This document shows, one piece after another, positions 19,816-30,199 of a DNA stretch of 33,956 nt (position 1 is the stretch's first letter; each line of letters begins with the position of its first letter). Both the position numbers and the translations under genes were made by a program. The notes beneath the pieces are model-generated. The model did no database searches. It was not told the origin of the DNA and saw only the letters and a list, made by a program, of their open reading frames with translations. Origin of the DNA: Tubiluchus corallicola (lineage: Eukaryota; Priapulida; Priapulimorpha; Priapulimorphida; Tubiluchidae); contig JAQGDQ010000606.1 of assembly GCA_030141605.1 (NCBI GenBank), forward strand, positions 1 through 33,956, read 5' to 3'.

Positions 19816-20600
19816 CAGTCAACCTCGGGTACAAGGTACTCGCTTATAAGGTACTCTTATAAGGGAAACTTGCTTATAAGGTACTCTCTTATAAGGTACT
19901 CACTTATAAGGGAAACTTGCTTATAAGGTATTCTCTTATAAGGTACTCTCTTATAAGGTACTCTCTTATAAGGTACTCTCTTACAAGGTACTCACTTATA
20001 AGGGAAACTTGCTTATAAGGTACTCACTTATAAGGAACCACCAACAACGGTCCCGATTTTTCGTAACGTTTTTCCTATGTACAAATCTTTGTATATAAGG
20101 TACTCGTATATAAGGGATTTTCGGCTATAAGGGACAATATCTTCAGGTCCCGCGTAATAGAAACCCAGGTAAATTACCTCGCATATAAGGTACCCTATGA
20201 CCAAATATTTTTTACATCCTAAAAAGCCTATGCCGAGATTCCGCGTGGGCACGACTGTATTCCCCTGGACTTCAGTCGAATCTCGTAACTAGATGTAAAT
20301 ATAAAAAAGATTTAGTTGCTCAAGCGAAATTGAACAATTTTTAACCTCAATTTTTCGCAAACTCGGCCTTCGAACAGCTCGGTTTCTGCGGTCACATACA
20401 TCTCGCATCACTGAAGAAGCTTCCTACTTACCGTTTGCACTGAATGTGTCGCAATAATCTATAAAAAATGTTTAAAAGTACAGAAAAGTACAGGCCTAGA
20501 TACATCCTCAGCCTGACTCAACTTCGGCTACAAGAGACATCGGACATAAGGCACGGTTTTTTCCGGTCCGGAGGTGTCCTTCATATCCGAGGTTTGACTG
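19816..20600 (-). mobile_element. TA-flanked MITE, family E, copy 2
   Basis: Left end CAGTCAACCTCGGGTACAAG; the reverse complement of the right end is CAGTCAAACCTCGGATATGA. TA on both sides (19814-19815, 20601-20602). It is the reverse of the 13511-14311 copy. The first 220 bases carry an internal expansion of CTTATAAGGTACTC units. The flank 20601-20642 also matches the sequence before the second left end at 13696. Confidence 0.82.
19830..20040 (+). repeat. CTTATAAGGTACTC short tandem expansion
   Basis: More than ten imperfect repeats of CTTATAAGGTACTC, interspersed with AAGGGAAACTTG, inside the subterminal region of family E copy 2. The corresponding end of copy 1 (14255-14311) has only the basic elements, so this is an expansion within one copy. 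Confidence 0.8.
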
Positions 20601-20603
20601 TAT

Positions 20604-20903
20604 GTCCATCTATCCCATAATCCTTTTAGGCCTTATGCTCTAAACAAATTAAATGTAACACACGCGCAGTATAGTTGCTTCATGTAAGCGAATAACATTT
20701 GTGGCAACTAGCATGTGATGGTAGGAATTAAAAGACTATATGTGTGAAAATGAACTTTTCTTTAGGTGCATGCATGTTTGAACTGTGCTCATGACTCCGC
20801 TGACGTCCATGTTGTCAAGATCTCAGTTTTTGCAGTTTTCGAACTGGTGAAAATAATTGTTGTACTACTCTAGCTGTCTTTGTAAGAAACTTTAAACTAC
20901 ACC
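20604..20903. other. Readable sequence before the gap
   Basis: An acceptor-like TTTCTTTAG ends at 20765 and is followed by a short open frame, but the translation does not resemble the DCP1 tail. Nothing else is recognised. Confidence 0.35.
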
Positions 20904-21456
20904 NNNNNNNNNNNNNNNNNNNNNNNNNNNNNNNNNNNNNNNNNNNNNNNNNNNNNNNNNNNNNNNNNNNNNNNNNNNNNNNNNNNNNNNNNNNNNNNNN
21001 NNNNNNNNNNNNNNNNNNNNNNNNNNNNNNNNNNNNNNNNNNNNNNNNNNNNNNNNNNNNNNNNNNNNNNNNNNNNNNNNNNNNNNNNNNNNNNNNNNNN
21101 NNNNNNNNNNNNNNNNNNNNNNNNNNNNNNNNNNNNNNNNNNNNNNNNNNNNNNNNNNNNNNNNNNNNNNNNNNNNNNNNNNNNNNNNNNNNNNNNNNNN
21201 NNNNNNNNNNNNNNNNNNNNNNNNNNNNNNNNNNNNNNNNNNNNNNNNNNNNNNNNNNNNNNNNNNNNNNNNNNNNNNNNNNNNNNNNNNNNNNNNNNNN
21301 NNNNNNNNNNNNNNNNNNNNNNNNNNNNNNNNNNNNNNNNNNNNNNNNNNNNNNNNNNNNNNNNNNNNNNNNNNNNNNNNNNNNNNNNNNNNNNNNNNNN
21401 NNNNNNNNNNNNNNNNNNNNNNNNNNNNNNNNNNNNNNNNNNNNNNNNNNNNNNNN
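20904..21456. other. Assembly gap (553 N)
   Basis: A run of undetermined bases. The missing terminal exon of DCP1 could lie here, but nothing can be read. Any open frame spanning it is an artefact. Confidence 0.99.
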
Positions 21457-21473
21457 GCTGCCCAATCTATGAT

Positions 21474-22212
21474 AACTTAAAGGAAGACAGGATGATTTTT
21501 CATTCTGCTCATTCGTGAGTTTATGTAACTAAATCTGTTTTTCCCTCGCAATTTAAGTAAAAATAAGCTAAGTTTTTTCATTGTTTGTCGCATGGAAGAC
21601 ATGGCGTTCGTGATATGTGTATTATTATTTCTTTTTGTGTGAGGGGTATTCTTGCAATTGCTTCTGCATTTATTAGCTGTGTGGGCGGTTCGTTTGTTAG
21701 GTTCGTATCTACGTGAACTGAGTGGTTTCATCGATAAGCTCACGTTTCTCATTACTTGTTTAGATTTGTTGATTTTGTTGTTTAGAGTTGCTATAACAAT
21801 TAGTACAGTCACAATTATCATAAGAGGTACAGATTTGATGTTACTGAGCAACAGAAGTTTGAAAGGCACTGCCTTTTGTGCATTGTAGTTAAAGCTATTT
21901 TTAAATAGCACCCTCGTGCAGTGACTTTCATTTTCAGCCACTAGATGTCGTTAGTTGGCAGTTCGGATAAATGAGAAATGATGTTGTAGATAGGGACAGC
22001 AGATGTGTAACTTGTAAAATAGTTCTCTTTTGTACACACGCTTTGCATAACTTTCATATCCTCAATTGTAACGCTGGTTCTGATGAGTCTACTGTTTTTT
22101 AGTACTCCTTTACCATGCAGTATCATAGTACATTGTTAGTAGGCCTACTTACTGTAGCAAAACAGTGAAGACACGACATGCTTTTCCGACATTATGAAGC
22201 TGTTGAGTAACC
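21474..22212. other. MITE family B-like left end and non-coding DNA
   Basis: It begins with CTTAAAGGAAGACAGGATGA, matching the family B terminal repeat. The opposite end was not located. A 154-codon frame on the - strand (21477-21941) ends inside this terminal repeat and has low-complexity Asn/Lys/Ser composition with one hydrophobic stretch, so I do not call it a gene. Confidence 0.45.
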
Positions 22213-22220
22213 TGCTAAGT

Positions 22221-22699
22221 CAGGGGTGTGCAAAGTGCAGCTCGCGGGCCACTTGCGGCCCGCAAAGAGATTTGTCAACCTAATGAAAGTGCGGCCCGGG
22301 GCGATTAATTGAGTGTATCCAGCTGAAGTCCATGCCACGATCCCAAAGATAGTGCGGGTAGTTTTTTCTACTAGATCTGATGCCATTAACCCTTACAAAA
22401 CGGTTGTAGCTTAATGTCACTGTACTACACAGATTGTGTGATACACATTACTAATATACATTGTAATGAAATTACCACTATCTGTCCTGAAAGTAGAAAT
22501 ATATGGTTTGTAATATAAATTTTAATAACTTCTAAAATAGTTTCTTGAGTGTAGTAGTAATGATGTACGCAGGTCGGATGCAAAAAAATTGTTATTAGGC
22601 CTTTCTGTACTTGGCTCCTTGATCAAACTGCATGTGGCCCGCAGGAATTGCGGGAAAGTTTAATGTGACCCGGCTAGTCAGATAATTTGCACACCCCTG
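22221..22699 (-). mobile_element. hAT-type element, family A, copy 3
   Basis: Ends CAGGGGTGTGCAAAGT and AATTTGCACACCCCTG, with an exact 8-bp target duplication TGCTAAGT at 22213-22220 and 22700-22707 (central TA). It has the same orientation as copy 2 and is nearly identical to it internally. Non-coding, 479 bp. Confidence 0.9.
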
Positions 22700-22707
22700 T
22701 GCTAAGT

Positions 22708-23650
22708 CTATTGCTGTCAGCATTAATTATTGTAAGAGAGAATACATTCAGCTGTTTTGATCCTAGATAATGGACCATTGTTCATGATAACGAACAAAGG
22801 TTAAGTGCATCTGTTAGTTGAGTTTTTCTCATTCCATTTCTAAGCAAGTGACGTTAATTTTAGTCATTTGTATAGTTCGTTGTTAACACAAATGTGCCGT
22901 TTAGACCTGTGTGTGAAGAAAATTGTAGTTGAATTTGTCACGAAAAGAAAGAAAACGAAACAAAATGTTGTTGCGTTCAACTTTTTTGTAACTGATAGCA
23001 ACAAAAGTGGTATAAATAATATAACATGCACAACTACCAACATCCGTAGACATAGAGTAGGTACTGATAACCAAAGCTCTTTCAAAAGGCGTTTGAATCG
23101 GACCCTTGCTGATGGGCGTATAGCTATATCATCGTGTTATTGAAAATTCTGGCATGATAAAGTGCAAAGCAGTAGTAGCAGCTAGCTTATTTTTGTTAAC
23201 AAGACAGTACAATTCAATTTATTGCTCAAATACGTGATTATAATGTACATTGGTAAAACACAACACAGTACGTACATGTCAAATAGTACATACATATAAA
23301 GTTAACTTACAGAAACTTACATATAGCAGGACAGTTTGGACCCTTACTGTGAAAGAAAATACGATCAAATACACAATTTTTATTACTAGATTCACTTTGC
23401 AAGATGTTAGTTTAGTTAGTTTAAACATAATTTATTCAGGATTGGATCAGACAGTTTGTACAACATGATTTAGGATCCTCACCACAACAGACTTTATACA
23501 CTATTTACAAGAACATTTACAGTAAGAATATACTATAACTACACAAGCTGACACGTTTTACCACAGTGATACATTAGACATTAGTAGAAAATGACGGTTA
23601 GTAAATATTAATGTACGATTATTTAAGAATGATGCATTTTATATCAGATA
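22708..23650. other. Non-coding region, nothing recognised
   Basis: AT-rich; short frames on both strands around 22864-23143 show no domain. The part from 23150 may be 3' sequence of the LINE scrap to its right, but that is inference from position only. Confidence 0.4.
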
Positions 23651-23654
23651 GAAA

Positions 23655-23918
23655 CTACTGGAAGCGCTTAGTACGTAATATAAAGTCATGTATACACTGG
23701 AATATTTTACAGTTAGTAACATAGTTAAATTCGTCTTTTCCGAATAATAACAACTTCAACAGATCATTATTTCCTAAGGCAGCTTTATTAAGGCTTTCGG
23801 GCAGAAGTATTTCATTTAATTTATCAAACATAACTACCCTAGCTAGTTGATGCAATGGGCAGTGCAACAAAAAGTGTTCAACAGACTCAAATCGGAATCC
23901 ACAGTTACAATTTGGCAA
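23655..23918 (-). pseudogene. LINE-type retrotransposon ORF2 C-terminal remnant
   Basis: The 87-codon frame contains CNCGFRFESVEHFLLHCPLH, matching the zinc-knuckle-like C..C.....E...HFLL.CP motif at the C-terminus of many non-LTR retrotransposon ORF2 proteins. It is followed by a typical short helical tail and a stop. The reverse transcriptase and endonuclease are absent, and the frame is broken directly upstream (right) of the motif. The clade cannot be assigned. Confidence 0.65.
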
Positions 23919-23929
23919 TATTGGATGTT

Positions 23930-25500
23930 AAATGGGCCACTCAAACGAGTAAGTCCTTGAAAGCAGCACTAAAGTTGCCACTTATTTACTGTTTTAGGGT
24001 AGTATATACTGATAACAAGTGATTTTTATGAGGTCCTGTGCATCTATGCCTAGGAAACACGAAAGGCAGTTGTTTACTATTTTCTATTGTTTTATTATAG
24101 GCCTAGATAAATTTGGGCATGTTTGGCCCAGATGTGCGCAATCTTTATTTTATATGAGCAACAAATGGAGTCATTGCGTTCGTGTGTTTAAGAGCTATAG
24201 ATTATGATTTGAATAGTAAACTATAGTTGCTTAATAACTTTTTCCATGGCACAATATATCACAGTTTAGATGCTATTAACGATGAACATTCAAACGACAG
24301 TTTGTCTCGTGGATGCTCAAATATTGAATAAACTTAATGAGTCGACCAAGATCTGTCAGTAATCAGGTCAGTAAAAATTACTTAGTGCACAGAAATATCG
24401 ATAGCTGTGATGAGTGTAAACTGTAATAATCTACAAATCCAGACGACGTGTGCTTCTTAGAATCGTACTTTCTGCAGAATTTGCAATTACATTTGCATGA
24501 AAAGAGAGAAATATCGAAAAAACTAGAAGTTCAGAAAAAGACATAAAACATGTACTAGCGAAATTCAATCTTAGCAATAAACTCTAATTGATCTAATTGC
24601 AGAGCTGAGTAAAGGTTTTCTGATCACGTGACAGAAGTCACAGAAAGACGTTTTGCTAACACGTGTTAAAAATTAGAGCAGTATTTAGAATTTTTTTGAT
24701 AAATGACCGCTTTTCAGTTTTATGAGTGGACATAAGAGGTTAATGGATTTTAGCACCTGCTCATTACCACTGTAGAGAATATAAATGACAGCAACAACTT
24801 CATCATTATTGACGCCATCGCCGTCAACGACAAAACTTGGCAAATAGGTAATCGGCCTAAAACAAAGGCAATTGTAGCAACATCTTCAGGATAGAGGTAT
24901 AGATAGAAGCACACAGCCCCGAAACGATTTGCAAAGTTGGACTTCTCAAATGTCAGTTTTCACCTTTTGCATGTATTTCCATCAGCAATACAGTTGTTAC
25001 CTTCCGACAATATTTCAGTTATTTTTACATGCACATAGTAGTAATTAGTAATAGTATTAGTAATAGTAATAGTAGTTTATTATCACACCAAACATACACG
25101 ATGTTAAGTGATTTAAAGCTTTATGTAATGTTTAGCAAAATAATTTTTTATGTTGGACACTTCTTCCTCAGAATTTCTTAGAACTATACTAAAATAAGAC
25201 CCCAGATTTTTTAGATAAGAAACTATGCGATACTTGTCTGACAACTGATTGACTGAGTGACTAATCGATGACTTTGAAACGATTTGTTTCTCTAAATGCA
25301 TCATATTATAACAGCTATTTATAGTGATTCTTTTATACACACATGGTTGCAAGGACGCAACTTGAAAACAATTGTCCTGCAAAACAATGAACACGTATCT
25401 AGTCACTTTTTTATATGTGATCTTGCTTAACTATTGAAGAAAGTATTTTTGAGTGTCATAAAGAAATTAAACTGTGAAGTTTCTAAAACATTACTACATA
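23930..25500. other. Non-coding region
   Basis: No gene recognised. It contains a short AGTAATAGTATTAGTAATAG-type simple repeat near 25030-25078. Open frames at 24019-24207 (+) and 25113-25406 (-) have no recognisable domain. Confidence 0.4.
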
Positions 25501-25505
25501 ATTAG

Positions 25506-25637
25506 GACAGGAGAGGCATTAGAACCACCACAGAATTGAAGGTGTATAGAGCTGTCGTCATCACTGCTCTCCTCTATGCCAGTGAATCCTGGACATTATA
25601 TAGGAGACACGTAAAACAGCTTAACTACTTTCACATG
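25506..25637 (+). pseudogene. LINE reverse-transcriptase C-terminal fragment
   Basis: The frame reads DRRGIRTTTELKVYRAVVIT then ALLYASESWTLYRRHVKQLN, YFHM. This closely matches the thumb/C-terminal block of non-LTR reverse transcriptases (pattern T.LKVYRAVVLTTLLYG.E.WTLYRRH...L..FH.R). It stops abruptly where MITE family B sequence (GCTATTGCTTACGTCA) begins. It is a short, dead fragment. Confidence 0.8.
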
Positions 25638-26046
25638 GGCTATTGCTTACGTCAGAAACTTACCACAGTTTGTGCAATGGCATGCGTCTTCCCTTGTGCA
25701 TCAAGCACATTTGCACAGGTGTTACAGTACTGTTTAAATGGATGATGTCACGAAAATGGGCTCTACATCATATGACGTCAGAAACTAACACAGCACTTCA
25801 TTATCATGATTATCACGGTACCGCCTTCTATTTGTCGGCCGCGTGCATGTGACAAAAAAGCGCTGATGCCAGTCTTAGTAGATTCACTGCGCTGCGCGTA
25901 GCTTTAAAAGTTTAACGAAATTTGAGTGTCCGATGTAATTATTATTTAATCTAAGCTTTGATTTAAAATAAGCTATTGTAGTTTGCAATATTTTGGAGCA
26001 TTCTTTATTCTGATTTAATGTTTAGACAATCGTTTGGTTTTCTTTT
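25638..26046 (+). mobile_element. MITE family B, right half
   Basis: From GCTATTGCTTACGTCAGAAA to AGACAATCGTTTGGTTTTCT it aligns with 5176-5980 of the full copy but lacks the 288-bp nested insertion. The left half is missing; the LINE fragment abuts instead. The right terminal repeat is eroded. Confidence 0.7.
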
Positions 26047-26226
26047 AAGTAAGACGTGTATTTTGACTTTATTATTCAGGATTTTTTTGCGGCAGTTCCG
26101 TTGTTTTGACCAAAGCCTCTAAAATAGATATGACGAAAGTTCGTTCTTACTGAGAGTTCTCATTACTGTGCATGTACCCTAAACCATGCTCGCTGTAATG
26201 CTGAAAATAAATAATTTTTATTTTAG

Positions 26227-26476
26227 TTTTTCGGTGAGTGGTGTCACTGGCGTAATCAGCAGTACTTGGCCAAGCATGGAAATGTACCAATGCCCATGTT
26301 GTGGAGTTGCGGTTCGATGTGCGAACTTCGCGAGAACAAAGAAACTCGTGAAATGTGTGGTTTTCGGCAAAAGAATTACATAAAATTGCTTTGGTCGATA
26401 CGGTCCGAGAGAAACGTGGAGGAATTGCGGGAAGTATTGATCGAAATGAAGCAGCTTTGTTGCTCTACCTGTTCAG
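26227..26476 (+). CDS. ARM-like gene, exon a (apparent frameshifts)
   Basis: Acceptor TTTATTTTAG and donor TTCAG|GTATGT. Three frames give ARM-like text in succession: SVSGVTGVISS at the start, LAKHGNVPMPMLWSCGSMCE then LRENKETREM in the middle, and KIALVDTVREKRGGIAG...EAALLLYLF at the end. Only the last frame agrees in phase with the next exon. Each change equals a loss of one base, near 26260 and near 26355-26375. It may be a sequencing error, a decayed exon, or my over-reading of the early part. Confidence 0.45.
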
Positions 26477-29400
26477 GTATGTAATTAGTTTTTGTTGCTC
26501 TTCTTTCGAGATTGGCCAAGCATTGTGTCGAACTCAGTATGTGAAACACGTGCAGTGTTAAATGTCAAGAATAGTTTAAGACCTCTTAAATTCAGTGCTG
26601 AATTGAACTAGCAAATTCCGTTCAAAAATAGTTCAAATTTCATTCGAAAGGCCTCACTGTTTATTTGTTTTTGTTACGTAATACCAGATTAATAAAACCG
26701 TGTGTTTCATAGTTTTTCTCTAAAACAACGATATATCGCAGCAAGGTGTAAGCTGATTTTCATATTCGAGGCTAAAAATGATCCTATTTCCAGCCTAATT
26801 ATCGCATTTTCACCCAAAATTCAAAATGATTCCATATTTGCAACAAATTATTATTATTGTTCAAGCATGCTCTTAATAGTTAGGCCATTTTACAAAACAA
26901 AAAAATAAACAGGTCTGTTTATTTCACTGCTACGGCCATGTAGAAAAGTTTAGCAGCCTTGGGATTGGAGTTGTTAAACAACAAGTAACACTAACCAGCC
27001 AATCAGCATCTGAAGCCAGGTGCATTCTGTATTACTGCACTGTTTAGTACGTTCTCATGCAAAATTGCTTGTTGATAGTTGGTGAAAACGTGTTTAGTCA
27101 TTTGTTCTGCATACTTATAAAATAATTGCGTATTACGGATTAGTAATATGGTCTTTTGTGAAAATTGGCTTCTAAATATAAGTATGTGCTTATTTGTGTG
27201 GGTGTGCATGTGCGTGTGTGTAAGAGTGCATGTATGTGTGCGTGTATGTGTGTTCATGTGTATAAATAAAACTAATATTCAATATCAGTGTTTAATAACA
27301 AATGGTTATTCGTTTATTTACAAGATTCTGTTTTAGTAACACACCACAAGAAGTTATTGTCAAATGTGCAAAAGCCAATGTGGCCCTGTTAAAAAGCAAC
27401 TACATAGTGAAAGGGTTAATGATTTCAGATACACTTGCCAGCTTCGCATTTGACTTCCGGATACACAACCACTTGCTGCAACTGATTGGACGATACCATC
27501 GCGTTGCCATAGTTACAGAAGAGTGTCTCAAGATTCTACACATTTTAATACAAACTGACGGTCGAATAAAGGCGGCACTTCTGGGCTCTGGTGTTTATAG
27601 GTAAATTCCTTTATTTTATATTTAAAGGAAAACAGGATGATTTCTTGTGTCCTAACCCATTTTGAAATACTAGCAAAGGCCCTGCAAGAAATTTTGCACA
27701 TAAATAAACTTATAATCAACAATGCGCGAACATTCTACCTAGTCCTCGCTTATAACACAAAGCCAGCAGCAGCAGCTTTTACTGAATTAAAGTTATAAGG
27801 TTATAGACAGAGTATAATGGATGACGTCAGAACAATGGCTTTGCGTCAGCAGTTTTCTAAGCGAAAATTGCCAAAAATAGAACATCTAATTAACTCATCG
27901 CTACTCCTCTCAGTGGACTTGTCTTAAAATATAGCCCACATCATCGTGTAGCCCTGTTCTTCCTCTTTCTAAAGAGCTATATATCTCCTTTTGAGAGTCC
28001 CACCAGGCGCCGCTAGAACGTTTTTCCCGCATGCTGTTTGGTCAAAATTTCGAGTTGAGTCCGGGAAAACGCCTGTCATGGGACGCCGTGGCCCTCTCGC
28101 GAAACTATACAATTTAGCACCTATAATAATGCCAAAACATTTCTGATAATCAAACACAGTAGGTTCGTAACTTAATTAATGACAGGCGAGTCCAACTATT
28201 GATGTCTTCACAACTAAACGGCTTAATCATTACCTATTTGGCTTTTGTAAATATATAATTAGTGCATAATTTACTGTAGCAATTTCTTTTCTACTGGTCT
28301 GCTTATTCTTTACCTATTTGGCTTTTATAAATACATAATTAGTACATAAGTTACGGTATCAATTTCTCTACTGGTCTTCTTAATTATTACCTATTTGGCT
28401 TTTGTAAATACATAATTAGTACATAAGTTACGGTATCAATTTCTTTACTAGTCTGCTTATTCATTACCTATTTGGCTTCTAATAGCTACTTAATTAGTGC
28501 ACAAAGGGCTCTGCCTATATAAACTGCTAGTATGTTTGTAAATTTGCCACTGATGATGCCAGCAGTAGTCTATTGAAATGTTTGGCATGATTTTAACTTT
28601 TTAACTTTGCAAAGTAAAAGTTTTGATAAAGTTGTGTTGTTTTAAAGCACAGAAAACCCTTCATAAACATAAAGCTTAAAAATTTGTTTTGAAATTTTAT
28701 ATCACTTACATACTGCCTTTTTACATACAGGACTTTAATCGGCAATCACGCTGTATAAAACATGTAAATTTAAACTCCCGCGATGACCGTTAGACGCAGC
28801 CATTTTGACGACAGGTCATTTGAAACAAGTTTAGATAACATTTTGTAAAGTTTGAAAAAATAATCAGAGCATTCGTAGCGCACAAGTCACTAACTAAATA
28901 AAATTTAAAATTACTGTATCTTGCCAATAAGATTAAAAATACGTTTTTTGGTTAGTGAGTAGCACCCTGGAGGGTGAGTCAGTGACATTTTACCAATTGG
29001 TGAAAACATTTTAAATAATTAGTAATTATCTTTTCTAGTTACACAAGTCTTTCTAGTAGGTAAGCGAAAATCCAAGTAACATAGATTTGCACAGAAAGTC
29101 TTTTGAGACACAATTTAACATTGCCTTTTCTTCCCTTGATTTACGTTTGGTACATGACATCATGTAATGGCGACTTCGGAACAGTATTGTATGAGATTTA
29201 AAATGAAAACAAACTAAAATTCCTTTCAGTGCGAGTAAGATATACGCATAAAATTGCTGTACAGTAATATAATTTCTTAAGGCGATTTTTCTGAAACCTA
29301 CTTCAGGTGCCCCTTTTCTTGTCCTTTAACTATTAAATTGTTTGCAGTATGAGTTGCGGAATTATTGAAGACAAAACATCGGCAAAACACACGATACAAC

Positions 29401-30147
29401 TGTGCCTTGATTTACTTACCGGTCTAGTTATTTCTGCTAGCGAGATTACGATGTCCGTTAGGCGCTCTGCACTGGACGGTAACAGTTCGGTCAATCTGTC
29501 GCCTAGACGTGTCGTTCGGTCAAGCGTCGCTAGGGCACAGTCGGTGACCACTAGGGGTGGAAGTTTAATTAACAGCGACTGGAGGCAGAAAGCTAAAGCG
29601 AAAAAGTGCAAATCAATTGACGAATGTGAGACATTGGAGGACAATGTTAAAGAAGATGCAAAGAGTGGAAAGAAAAGGGTAGACATTGTGCAGAAAAAAC
29701 ATGCAGCAAATGGTCAGTATGATGAAGACAATATGATGGTGACGTATGATCAAAATGAAAGGTCAAGGTCAAACCAAAATTTTACATTTATACAAAGCCG
29801 GGGTAAAAAAATTCCCAAAGACAACGAGGCATTGAATAAATTTAATTTGAACGATTCCGAGCGATGCAGTATTATTGGCGCTAAACTGTCTTATCTTGCT
29901 CAGAACTTTAAGCAGCGCTTTAGAGAGTCAGCAGCGGCGGAAATCTTCGATGTCAAGCAAGAGATAATTTCCTGTTGCTTGCAACTGTCACATATACCTT
30001 ACATAGGAAGCAGCGGGTGGTGCATACCCCAGGGTGGTGGGCGTCGACTTGTGATGGCTCTTCTGAAACTGACTAAGCACCCGGAAGCTGACAGGAAGTG
30101 GAGGATCCAAACTAGCACGACCGTAGCTAGACTTCTGCTGCAACTAG
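26227..30147 (+). CDS. Armadillo/HEAT-like protein gene, three exons, both ends outside
   Basis: Exons 26227-26476, 27337-27600 and 29348-30147 join in phase (phase 2, phase 2, then phase 1 at the last donor). In each of the first two junctions a split AG|T gives Ser. The middle exon and both ends of the third encode Leu/Ala-rich helices (VALLKSNYIVKGLMISDTLA; LLQLIGRYHRVAIVTEECLK; LVMALLKLTKHPEADRKW) like ARM or HEAT repeats. The third exon also has a basic Ser/Arg-rich disordered segment. ARM/HEAT proteins are usually scaffolds; I do not recognise the family and infer no function. The first exon seems to need two frame changes. The start is not visible upstream, and the gene must continue past 33956 or have exons I missed among the repeats. 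Confidence 0.6.
26560..27160. other. Intron sequence, nothing recognised
   Basis: AT-rich intron between exons a and b of the ARM-like gene. No transposon ends or additional exons seen. Confidence 0.4.
27195..27265 (+). repeat. Imperfect (TG)n microsatellite
   Basis: Degenerate TG/CG-rich simple repeat (GTGTGGGTGTGCATGTGCGT and onward), about 70 bases, ending some 70 bases before the exon b acceptor. Confidence 0.85.
27337..27600 (+). CDS. ARM-like gene, exon b
   Basis: Acceptor TTCTGTTTTAG and donor TATAG|GTAAAT, 264 nt, phase 2 at both ends. It encodes NTPQEVIVKCAKANVALL...IHNHLLQLIGRYHR...CLKILHILIQTDGRIKAALL, regular amphipathic helices of ARM/HEAT type. Codons show no break throughout. 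A MITE begins about 20 bases after the donor. Confidence 0.75.
27623..28215 (+). mobile_element. MITE family B-like copy split by a family G insertion
   Basis: The left part 27623-27668 (TTAAAGGAAAACAGGATGAT) and the right part from about 28106 (CTATACAATTTAGCACC...AATAATGCC, then GGCGAGTCCAACTATTGATG) match a continuous stretch of the copy at 10284-10450. The intervening 27669-28105 belongs to family G. Confidence 0.6.
27669..28105 (+). mobile_element. Family G repeat, truncated copy
   Basis: It starts CTAGCAAAGGCCCTGCAAGA and contains GGATGACGTCAGAACAATGG, CTTTGCGTCAGCAGTTTTCT and the block ending CCGTGGCCCTCTCGCGA. This matches the first 470 bases of the units at 32165 and 32990 but lacks their TA-tailed 3' part. 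Confidence 0.7.
28224..28500 (+). repeat. 77-80-bp tandem repeat, four units
   Basis: Four copies beginning ATTACCTATTTGGCTTTTGT, with ACCTATTTGG at 28232, 28312, 28389 and 28466. They diverge by small indels, and the last unit is partial. It lies in the intron between exons b and c. Confidence 0.85.
28642..29021 (+). repeat. 380-bp dispersed repeat, copy 1
   Basis: From AAAGCACAGAAAACCCTTCA to TTTTAAATAATTA it is nearly identical to 31779-32161, 3.1 kb downstream in the same orientation. It includes CTCCCGCGATGACCGTTAGA and CCTGGAGGGTGAGTCAG. No terminal inverted repeats or target duplication found, so the class is unknown. A diverged partial copy lies at about 16325-16430. Confidence 0.8.
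29348..30147 (+). CDS. ARM-like gene, exon c
   Basis: Acceptor AATTGTTTGCAG and donor CAACTAG|GTGAGT, 800 nt. The N-terminal 50 residues are helical (HTIQLCLDLLTGLVISASEI). About 150 residues of Ser/Arg/Lys-rich, probably disordered sequence follow (SPRRVVRSSVARAQS; WRQKAKAKKCKSIDE). The C-terminal 100 residues are again helical (CSIIGAKLSYLAQNFKQRF; DVKQEIISCCLQLSH; TTVARLLLQL). The same frame stays open beyond the donor into the 30-bp minisatellite as far as 30356, but the strong GTGAGT donor marks the exon end. Confidence 0.8.
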
Positions 30148-30199
30148 GTGAGTTTTTGCATTTGCAATTTTGTCGTTGGTTGTGTTTTATTAGTTTTAG

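Noticed and set aside
20757-20880. Possible last DCP1 exon after TTTCTTTAG
   Set aside because: The translation (VHACLNCAHDSADVHVVKIS) does not resemble the conserved trimerization-domain tail.
20815-21465. 216-codon - strand frame
   Set aside because: Almost entirely undetermined bases of the assembly gap.
21477-21941. 154-codon - strand frame
   Set aside because: It runs into the MITE family B terminal repeat, has low-complexity composition and shows no domain or splice context.
29333-29686. - strand frame opposite exon c
   Set aside because: Shadow of the + strand coding exon, which has splice sites and phase agreement.
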